Part shown: piece by piece, positions 39,052 through 45,963 of the stretch | Layout of the letters: each line of letters starts with the position of its first letter | How positions within the stretch are numbered: the stretch's first letter is position 1 | NCBI GenBank assembly: GCA_946480915.1 | Contig: CAMLLO010000017.1 | Coordinates: 30,942 to 94,941 of the forward strand | Direction of reading: 5' to 3' | Length of the DNA stretch: 64,000 bases | Origin: an uncultured Sphingobacteriaceae bacterium | Lineage (GTDB): Bacteria; Bacteroidota; Bacteroidia; Sphingobacteriales; Sphingobacteriaceae | Notes under the pieces: model-generated | The model's database searches: none | Told to the model about the DNA's origin: nothing | Seen by the model: only the letters and a program-made list of their open reading frames with translations | Program-made: the position numbers and the translations under genes

Positions 39052-39882
39052 ATGGACAAGAAAAGAGTAGCAATTCAGGGCATCAAAGCATCGTTTCACG
39101 AAGAAGCTGCAATAAAGTTTTTCGGTGAAGATATTGACACCATCGAGTGCAATAGCTTTAAACAAACCTGTGAGGTTTTGAAAAACAAAGAAGCCGATTT
39201 TGTGGTGATGGCCATAGAAAATTCCATTGCCGGGAGCTTGCTTCCTAATTATACTCTTTTACGCGATTATCATTTTACAATAATTGGCGAGGCATACTTA
39301 CACATTCAGTTAAACTTACTGGCTCTGCCCGGTGTAAAGTTTGAAGATATAAAGAACGTGGAATCTCATCCGATTGCAATTCGCCAGTGCGATGATTTCT
39401 TTAATGAATATCCACACTTGAATGTGGTTGAAAGTTCCGATACGGCAGCTTGCGCAAAACGCATTCAGGACGAACAATTAAAAGATACGGCGGCTATTGC
39501 CAATAAATTAGCTTCGCAGGTATATGGCCTGGAAATTATGGAGCGTCGCATTGAAACAAATAAAAAGAATTACACGCGCTTTTTAATCCTCACGGATAAT
39601 AAGGATATGGTAATTGAAGATGCCAATAAAGCGTCGATCTCTTTTCAGGTAACGGATGAAGTAGGTTCGCTGGTGAAAGTGCTGAATATTTTTGCCGAAC
39701 ACAACATTAACATGAGCAAAGTGCAATCCATGCCGGTTTTAGGAAAACGCAATCAATATAATTTCTATATCGACCTGGAATTTTCATCCCGTAAGGAGTA
39801 TGAAGAAGCTATCCGCAAAGCTTTACGCTATACAGTAAACTTTGCGATCATGGGAGAATATAGAAAGAATGACGGAGTGTGA
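39052..39882 (+). CDS. pheA: Prephenate dehydratase
   Basis: A 276-residue monofunctional prephenate dehydratase making phenylpyruvate for phenylalanine. The PDT domain (1-185) includes AIENSIAGSLLPNYTLL, SHPIAIRQCDDF and the TRFLIL segment; the ACT regulatory domain (about 195-272, SISFQVTDEVGSLVKVLNIF, with the family's Phe-binding region NMSKVQSMP) gives feedback control by phenylalanine. It has no chorismate mutase domain; that activity is fused to the DAHP synthase downstream. It is the first gene after the attenuator. Confidence 0.93.
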   Translation: MDKKRVAIQGIKASFHEEAAIKFFGEDIDTIECNSFKQTCEVLKNKEADFVVMAIENSIAGSLLPNYTLLRDYHFTIIGEAYLHIQLNLLALPGVKFEDIKNVESHPIAIRQCDDFFNEYPHLNVVESSDTAACAKRIQDEQLKDTAAIANKLASQVYGLEIMERRIETNKKNYTRFLILTDNKDMVIEDANKASISFQVTDEVGSLVKVLNIFAEHNINMSKVQSMPVLGKRNQYNFYIDLEFSSRKEYEEAIRKALRYTVNFAIMGEYRKNDGV

Positions 39883-40015
39883 GTTGCGGGTAAGGTTTTG
39901 AGTTGAAGGATTCAAACCACACCGGCACATAAGACATTTTCGCTCAAAAAAACAGCAAACAAAAAATTAAAGCATAAACAAGACTTACAACTTATAACGT
40001 AAAACTTACAACTCG
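39880..40015. repeat. Inverted word-repeat element between pheA and DAHP synthase
   Basis: The left arm (39880-39907) carries GAGTTG and AGTTG words; the right arm (39982-40015) carries ACTTACAAC and CAACTC words, which are their complements. The middle is AT-rich filler. It resembles the elements at 41311-41388 and 42421-42540 in layout; the words match the aroA element and differ from the aroC one. Confidence 0.6.
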
Positions 40016-40021
40016 AAAAGT

Positions 40022-41131
40022 ATGAAACTGAACCTCAACATAGAGCCATTAAGCAACTGGCTAACGGCAAAACATCAACCTCTTGTAATCGGAGGACCTT
40101 GCAGCGCAGAAACAGAAGATCAACTTGTTGCAACTGCACATCTATTAGCTAAAACTGGAAAGATCTCTGTATTGAGAGCTGGTATCTGGAAACCCCGTAC
40201 ACGTCCGGGAGAATTTGAAGGCATCGGAAGCATCGGTTTAGAATGGTTAAACCGAGCCAAAAAAGAAACCGGCCTACCTGTTACAGTAGAGGTTGCAAAT
40301 GCAAAACATGTTGAAGAAGCGCTTAAAGCAGGTGTTGACATCCTTTGGGTAGGTGCACGTTCTACAGTAAATCCGTTTACTATTCAGGAAATTGCTGATG
40401 CCTTGAAAGGTGTTGACATTCCGGTAATGGTAAAAAACCCGGTAAACCCTGATTTGCAATTATGGATCGGCGCCTTAGAGCGTATCAATCAGGCTGGCAT
40501 TACCAAACTGGCTGCTATCTCTCGTGGATTTTCTTCTTTCGAGAAATCTGCTTTCCGTAATGAGCCAATGTGGGAACTTACTATTCAGTTGAAAACGCTT
40601 TGTCCTGAATTGCCTATCATTTGCGATCCAAGTCACATCTGCGGTAACCGCGACTTAATTCCTTACATTTCTCAAAAAGCATTAGATTTAGAAATGGATG
40701 GATTAATGATCGAATCGCATATCGATCCTTCTGTTGCGTGGACCGACGCAAAACAACAGTTAACTCCATCGGCCTTATCGGATATGATTGATCATTTAAC
40801 TGTTCGTCAGCCAGAGCCGAAAAACCCTGCTGTTTTAGATAAATTATCCGAGTTACGTAAGCAAATCGACAAGTTAGACGATCAGATTATTCAAAAAGTA
40901 TCTGAAAGAATGGCTATTGTAGATAAAATTGGTGAGTACAAAAGAGATAACAATATCACTATTTTACAACTTAACCGTTGGGATGAAGTGGTAACTAAAC
41001 GTGCAAATTTCGCCAAAGCCTTAAAACTAGATGAATCATTCACAACGAAATTGCTCGAACTGATTCATGCTGAATCTATCCGCAAGCAGACTGAAATCAT
41101 GAATGCTACTGAGACTTTAGAACAAAAATAA
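40022..41131 (+). CDS. Bifunctional DAHP synthase / chorismate mutase
   Basis: 369 residues. The N-terminal type I-beta DAHP synthase (about 1-265) condenses PEP and erythrose-4-phosphate (GGPCSAETEDQ, RAGIWKPRTRPGEFEG, ICDPSHICGNRD). The C-terminal AroQ chorismate mutase (about 280-365, LRKQIDKLDDQIIQKVSERM) converts chorismate to prephenate. In this fusion type the mutase domain often serves as the allosteric sensor. It supplies both the entry step and the branch step of the operon, and lies 2 bp before aroA. Confidence 0.94.
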   Translation: MKLNLNIEPLSNWLTAKHQPLVIGGPCSAETEDQLVATAHLLAKTGKISVLRAGIWKPRTRPGEFEGIGSIGLEWLNRAKKETGLPVTVEVANAKHVEEALKAGVDILWVGARSTVNPFTIQEIADALKGVDIPVMVKNPVNPDLQLWIGALERINQAGITKLAAISRGFSSFEKSAFRNEPMWELTIQLKTLCPELPIICDPSHICGNRDLIPYISQKALDLEMDGLMIESHIDPSVAWTDAKQQLTPSALSDMIDHLTVRQPEPKNPAVLDKLSELRKQIDKLDDQIIQKVSERMAIVDKIGEYKRDNNITILQLNRWDEVVTKRANFAKALKLDESFTTKLLELIHAESIRKQTEIMNATETLEQK

Positions 41132-41133
41132 TA

Positions 41134-42420
41134 ATGGATCATTTGATTCTTTCCAAACCCGGTAAAAGCACTAATTGCACCATTCAACTAACTGGTTCAA
41201 AAAGTGAAAGTAACCGGGCTTTGATTTTAAATGCCTTGAGCGATGGAAAGGTAGTTGTTAAAAACCTATCGAGTGCTGACGATACAGTTACGCTTGAAAA
41301 AGTAGTAGAAAGTTGCAGGTTGAAAGTTGAAGGAAATCTCACAACTCACAACTCACAACCCACAACTTTAACTCCACAACTTACAACTGTTAATATCGGG
41401 CCGGCAGGAACAGCCATGCGCTTTCTGACAGCTTATTTTGCGGTAACTGGTACGGAAGTTATCCTTACGGGAACAGAACGCATGAAGCAACGTCCGATTG
41501 GGATTTTGGTAGATGCTTTACGAAGCCTGGGTGCCGAGATTGAGTATGTGGAGAAAGATGGTTTCCCTCCTTTGAAATTCAGCAGTGAGTTTCAACAGAT
41601 CACCAATGAGATCAAGATTAAAGGAAATATAAGTTCGCAGTTTATAACCGCTTTGCTTTTAGTTGCTCCATCCCTTTCTAAAGGATTGGAGCTAACCATA
41701 GAGGGCGAGTTAACTTCCCGACCTTATGTGGAAATGACTTTATCTATGCTTAAAGAAGCTGGTATAGAGCATCAATGGGAGAATGCAATTATTTCTATCG
41801 CTTCGCAGAAGTTCCAGGATTCTGAAATCACCATTGAACCCGATTGGAGTGCAGCTTCGTACTGGTATTCTATTGCAGCCTTGTCTGATGATAGCACAAT
41901 CGTCCTCCCCTATCTAAAACAAGACAGTTTACAAGGCGATAGCCGGATAGACAGTATTATGGAAAGCTTTGGCATTTCGACAGAATATACAGCTAATGGG
42001 CTGATATTAAAGAGAAGTAATAAAGTAATTGAAGGTGACTTTTTTGATTTAAAAGATTGTCCGGACTTAGCACAGACGGTTATTGTTTGTTCCGCCGCCT
42101 TAGGACACAATGCAACTTTTACAGGATTGGAAACTTTGAAAATTAAAGAAACCGATCGTATTGCTGCATTGCAGAATGAACTAGCCAAAATAGGCGTAAA
42201 GCTTAATGAAGATAATCAGAACTATCATTTGGATTGTTCGGGCCTTCATTTCCCTGAAAAGGTAACTATTAGCACATATGAAGATCATCGTATGGCGATG
42301 GCCTTTGCACCTTTGGCATTAAAAATCAAGCAATTGGAAATTGAAGAACCTCAGGTTGTTGGAAAATCTTATCCTCTGTTTTGGGAAGATTTGAAGAAGG
42401 CGGGGTTTGAAGTAAAATAG
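41134..42420 (+). CDS. aroA: 3-phosphoshikimate 1-carboxyvinyltransferase with in-frame insert
   Basis: A 428-residue EPSP synthase, sixth shikimate step (joins PEP to shikimate-3-phosphate). Motifs: LTGSKSESNRALIL, GPAGTAMRFLTAYF, GTERMKQRPIG, and DHRMAMAFAPLAL near the end. Between KVVESC and VNIGPAGTAMRF lies a segment (about residues 60-85) rich in Thr, Gln and Asn, encoded by word-repeat DNA like that between the neighbouring genes. In related enzymes this junction is only a few residues long. The core motifs are intact, so the enzyme should still work. Confidence 0.94.
   Translation: MDHLILSKPGKSTNCTIQLTGSKSESNRALILNALSDGKVVVKNLSSADDTVTLEKVVESCRLKVEGNLTTHNSQPTTLTPQLTTVNIGPAGTAMRFLTAYFAVTGTEVILTGTERMKQRPIGILVDALRSLGAEIEYVEKDGFPPLKFSSEFQQITNEIKIKGNISSQFITALLLVAPSLSKGLELTIEGELTSRPYVEMTLSMLKEAGIEHQWENAIISIASQKFQDSEITIEPDWSAASYWYSIAALSDDSTIVLPYLKQDSLQGDSRIDSIMESFGISTEYTANGLILKRSNKVIEGDFFDLKDCPDLAQTVIVCSAALGHNATFTGLETLKIKETDRIAALQNELAKIGVKLNEDNQNYHLDCSGLHFPEKVTISTYEDHRMAMAFAPLALKIKQLEIEEPQVVGKSYPLFWEDLKKAGFEVK
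41311..41388 (+). repeat. Word-repeat element in frame inside aroA
   Basis: 78 bp (26 codons). The left part has AGTTG and GGTTG words, the right part has six to seven ACAAC words (CTCACAAC, CCACAAC, CTTACAAC), which are their complements. The same words make up the intergenic element at 39880-40015. Its length is a multiple of three and it carries no stop in the aroA frame. Confidence 0.7.
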
Positions 42421-42540
42421 ATTTGAGATTTGAGATGTGAGATATGAGTATATCAAGCGCCTCAAATCTTTTTTAATAATATCGGGATCTTAAGTTTGAA
42501 CAACTGTGTCTCAAATCTAAGATCTCAATATCTCACATCT
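42421..42540. repeat. Inverted word-repeat element between aroA and aroC
   Basis: The left arm (42421-42448) has three or four GAGAT/GAGATTTGAG words; the right arm (42509-42540) has CTCAAATC and CTCACATC words, nearly its exact reverse complement (AGATGTGAGATATGAG against CTCAATATCTCACATCT). The element starts right at the aroA stop and ends 8 bp before aroC. Confidence 0.7.
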
Positions 42541-42548
42541 AATAAAAA

Positions 42549-43646
42549 ATGGCAGGTAACTCATTTGGACAACTATTCCGCATCACAACGTTTGGCGAAT
42601 CACATGGCGAAGCCATTGGTGTGATTATCGACGGCTGTCCTTCAAATATCGACGTTGATATCGAATTCATTCAAAGTGAACTGGACAAACGGAAGCCAGG
42701 ACAATCGAAAATCACTACCCAAAGAAAAGAAAGTGATACAGCTCAAATTCTTTCGGGCATTTTTGAAGGCAAAACAACCGGAACCCCAATTGCTTTATTG
42801 ATTCCAAATGAAGATCACCGGTCGAAAGACTACGATCATAATAAAGATATTTTCCGTCCCTCACACGCTGATTTTACCTACCAATCCAAATACGGCATCC
42901 GCGACTATCGTGGTGGCGGTCGATCTTCTGCCCGTGAAACTGCGGCAAGAGTTGCTGCAGGTGCAATCGCAAAACTTTTCTTAGCGCAAAAAGGCATCGA
43001 AATCTTTGCCCATGTTTCTTCTGCCGGTACGATTGATTCGCCTAACATAAAATTAGAGAACATTAAAGAACTGGTTGAAATAAGAGAAAGCAATATTGTA
43101 CGGTGTGCCGACCCGGCTACCGCCCATGAAATGATTGAATTTATTGATCAGATCAGAAAAGATGGTGATACCGTTGGAGGAAAGGTGTCCTGTATCATTA
43201 AGAACTGTCCGGTTGGCTTGGGCGAACCTGTATTTGACAAACTACATGCAGATCTTGGAAAAGCAATGTTAAGTATTAATGCGGTTCACGGCTTTGATTA
43301 TGGATCTGGCTTTGCAGGATCAGAAATGAAAGGTTCAGAACATAATGATCTGTTTATTCCGGCATCGGAAGGAAAGTCAGTTTCAACTTTAACCAATTAT
43401 TCCGGGGGTATTCAGGGAGGAATTTCAAACGGGATGGATATCACATTCAGAGTAGCCTTTAAACCTGTCGCAACCATTATGAGCAGTCAACAAACAGTAG
43501 ATAAAGAAGGGAACGCTGCTGAAATAAAAGGAAAAGGACGACATGACCCGTGTGTGGTGCCTAGAGCTGTAGCAATTGTAGAGGCAATGGCCGCATTGGT
43601 TATTGCAGATCATTTCTTAAGAAATGAAGCATACCGGGCTCGTTAA
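42549..43646 (+). CDS. aroC: Chorismate synthase
   Basis: A 365-residue FMN-dependent chorismate synthase, last shikimate step. It carries the family signatures [16 protein letters not shown] near the start, [20 protein letters not shown], and [17 protein letters not shown] near the C-terminus. It closes the aromatic operon. The start is set by MAGNSFG, the usual beginning of the family. Confidence 0.96.
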   Translation: MAGNSFGQLFRITTFGESHGEAIGVIIDGCPSNIDVDIEFIQSELDKRKPGQSKITTQRKESDTAQILSGIFEGKTTGTPIALLIPNEDHRSKDYDHNKDIFRPSHADFTYQSKYGIRDYRGGGRSSARETAARVAAGAIAKLFLAQKGIEIFAHVSSAGTIDSPNIKLENIKELVEIRESNIVRCADPATAHEMIEFIDQIRKDGDTVGGKVSCIIKNCPVGLGEPVFDKLHADLGKAMLSINAVHGFDYGSGFAGSEMKGSEHNDLFIPASEGKSVSTLTNYSGGIQGGISNGMDITFRVAFKPVATIMSSQQTVDKEGNAAEIKGKGRHDPCVVPRAVAIVEAMAALVIADHFLRNEAYRAR

Positions 43647-43664
43647 CAGTTGACGAAAATAAAA

Positions 43665-43695
43665 ATGCTGATATGGATTCACATCAGCATCTAAT
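43665..43695 (+). terminator. Hairpin after aroC
   Basis: ATGCTGAT / ATCAGCAT (43665-43672 with 43683-43690), 10-nt loop, 19 bp after the stop. The T-tract is weak (CTAATTTG). It could serve both converging genes. Confidence 0.5.
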
Positions 43696-43761
43696 TTGCT
43701 GTTCTCAAATTGGTTATTACTAATGATGGGATCATTAGAAACATGAGTAGATGACTTATGC

Positions 43762-44124
43762 CTAGTTGTTCTGGTGAGATGTAGGGCCCATTGGACTATT
43801 TTTTAATACCTCTTCCTGTTTTTCAACGAACATGAGGTATTTATTTCTCCAATAGATCACCGATTCCAACCGAACCGTTTTAATATTTTGATTTTGAATT
43901 AATTGGTTATTTAAAAGTTCTTGTGCATCTGAGAATTCCGAAAAATTGGAAGAAAAGTCAAGATTTATAGTCTTTTCTGTTTTAAAAACCGATCCTTTGA
44001 CGATACTTTCCTTGTGAAACCAGGTGTAGATTGACTGCCCGGTTATTTTCAGTTTTTTGGAAATTTCGTCAATGCTGAAATGATTGCCCCGAATAATGAG
44101 ATCAATAGCTTTGCCGTGTTGCAT
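43762..44124 (-). CDS. Hypothetical protein with N-terminal HTH
   Basis: 120 residues. The first 45 form a helix-turn-helix of the transposase/terminase-like type (FSIDEISKKLKITGQSIYTWF). The rest is charged and predicted helical (ELLNNQLIQNQNIKTVRLESVIYWRNKYL). It may be a small DNA-binding regulator. There is no catalytic transposase partner and no terminal inverted repeat nearby, so I do not call it an IS. Two direct repeats (44175-44214) lie upstream and could be its operator. Confidence 0.55.
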   Translation of the reverse strand: MQHGKAIDLIIRGNHFSIDEISKKLKITGQSIYTWFHKESIVKGSVFKTEKTINLDFSSNFSEFSDAQELLNNQLIQNQNIKTVRLESVIYWRNKYLMFVEKQEEVLKNSPMGPTSHQNN

Positions 44125-44174
44125 ACACTTAAGATTTTAATCGTTATAACATAATTTTAAGAATTATTTATTTT

Positions 44175-44214
44175 CCATAGGTGGGAGATTAGGTTAAGGT
44201 TTCTCCATAGGCGG
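44175..44214. promoter_or_regulatory. Direct repeat CCATAGGYGG, candidate operator
   Basis: CCATAGGTGG at 44175-44184 and CCATAGGCGG at 44205-44214, with start points 30 bp apart (about three helical turns), 50-90 bp upstream of the HTH gene start. Confidence 0.4.
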
Positions 44215-44389
44215 CTCGATTTATAAGTGAACTATAATTTTTAAATAAATAAAAAGCAATTTGCACATAAAAAGCAGCTAAAATCACTACCTCAAAATAG
44301 TTCAAACAAACACCTTTTGTGGTATATTTTCAGGTAATTTTTATACCAAAATTACACTTTGACAGAAAAGTTTTTAAAAATCCAGCTTC

Positions 44390-45613
44390 TTATATCTCGA
44401 TTAATTTGTCACAAAGTGAATATTCCTTGAAATAAATCTTGGGCATCTTGCCAGTCTCTTTTTTAAAGGCTCGGTAAAAAGTAGTGCTGCTTTTGAATCC
44501 GGATTCATTCGCTATCGCCTCGATAGTCATTTTATCCGACTTCGAAGGAAACTGCTCGATAAAATCTCTAATTCGATAAGAGTTTATCCAGTCTCGAAAA
44601 TTACTTCCGATAATACTATTGATGACAAAAGAGCAATGATGTATAGGGATTTTTAACTCCTGTGCAAGATCCATGATATGAAAATCATGTTTTAGAAAAG
44701 GCCGTTTAAGTTTTATAAATTCCTCTATTGTTTCCAAATAGCTTTGTCCAAGTGTGTCTGACATAATTTTATTGGAATTGGCTTCAGAATCAATAGATGC
44801 TGCGGATTTAACTCTTGCGGGCTCGATTTCACCAGATACAAAAAAACACTTGTACAAAATAGCCTGCTTATAAAAGAAATAAAACAATAAACCTATAAAA
44901 GCCGAGGTATTAATCACAACAAACCATTGGAAATGAGGTTCTAATGGAACACCAATAAATATCCCCTCAGGGTTTGAGACAAGGAGTAAAAAACGGACTA
45001 TTTGGACAATCGTAACCGAGACTAATAAAAACAGTAGCCAGGTCTTTATTGAACTGTCCGTCGTTTTATTATTCAGTATTTTCGATCCAATCAAAGTACG
45101 CCACGTAAAAAAAAGGTAGACAATAAACAATGGTGGCCTTAATACCACATGATAGTAATAGGGCAAGTATCCTCGCGAGTTTAATAAACTTGCCGGATTT
45201 TCAGCAATTTGTTTTGTAATAGGCTCCCAGTCTATCAACGACGAAAAATACTTTGGTAGCATCTCCACCAAAGCTAACACAGCTGGAATAAAGTGAAGCC
45301 ACTCCTCTTTTGTAATAGCTGTTTTCTTTTTTATAAAACAATCAACATACAAATACAAACAGGCAGGCGCAGCATATGAGAAAGGAAGAAAAAGGTTTAG
45401 GAGGTAAGGGAAATTAATTAACTGTTCACTTTTTAACAATACGTAAAGTAGGTTTTGTCCTACCCGGGCTATCAAGACGACCGCAATAAAGCGATTCAGC
45501 AATTTATATCCGCGTTTTGAGATCCACAGATATATCGAAAAAAGCAGAATCAAAAAAGTGCCAGAAACAATAATTACATCAAAAAAACGATCAAAATGGG
45601 CAACATTAATCAT
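44390..45613 (-). CDS. Membrane-anchored AraC-family regulator
   Basis: 407 residues. The N-terminal about 255 residues hold seven predicted membrane helices (for example VIIVSGTFLILLFSIYLWI, LLFLLVSVTIVQIVRFLLL). The C-terminal about 100 form an AraC-type double HTH (AQELKIPIHHCSFVINSIIG, then TIEAIANESGFKSSTTFYRAFKKE in which the second helix is typical). The target and signal are unknown; neighbours give no clear hint. A membrane-tethered regulator of this layout is common in Bacteroidota. Confidence 0.85.
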   Translation of the reverse strand: MINVAHFDRFFDVIIVSGTFLILLFSIYLWISKRGYKLLNRFIAVVLIARVGQNLLYVLLKSEQLINFPYLLNLFLPFSYAAPACLYLYVDCFIKKKTAITKEEWLHFIPAVLALVEMLPKYFSSLIDWEPITKQIAENPASLLNSRGYLPYYYHVVLRPPLFIVYLFFTWRTLIGSKILNNKTTDSSIKTWLLFLLVSVTIVQIVRFLLLVSNPEGIFIGVPLEPHFQWFVVINTSAFIGLLFYFFYKQAILYKCFFVSGEIEPARVKSAASIDSEANSNKIMSDTLGQSYLETIEEFIKLKRPFLKHDFHIMDLAQELKIPIHHCSFVINSIIGSNFRDWINSYRIRDFIEQFPSKSDKMTIEAIANESGFKSSTTFYRAFKKETGKMPKIYFKEYSLCDKLIEI

Positions 45614-45963
45614 GTTATAACAGACGATGAATTAATTTTGTAATTGATACACACTCATCTTCCCTCTCGTTAAACTCAAAATGCAACTAATAATATCCAA
45701 TAAGATAGGTTTTCGGCAACTGTAAAACTCCCAAACAGTCTAATTGGCCGGTAGTATCATATTAAGATAACACAATCTATAAAAATTATGTGACAATACA
45801 AACATCATAGCTATTTGGGACGCAGCTAGCTCGTAATAAATTTGATACGGAGAACTCTGCCCCATATTTCTAAAATTCCGAGAAGGATTAAATGAGATTA
45901 CGGCTATTCCGTGGATTATAATTCAATAATTAGGATCAGAAGTCCTGAAATTTTAAAAAATCG
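45614..45963. other. Intergenic region, no gene seen
   Basis: 350 bp between the AraC gene start and the E1 gene end. I see no convincing terminator, repeat or coding frame. The AraC promoter must lie in the first part. Confidence 0.4.

Noticed and set aside
43762..44124. Insertion sequence orfA (transposase HTH)
   Set aside because: The HTH is transposase-like, but no DDE or second frame and no terminal inverted repeats are present.
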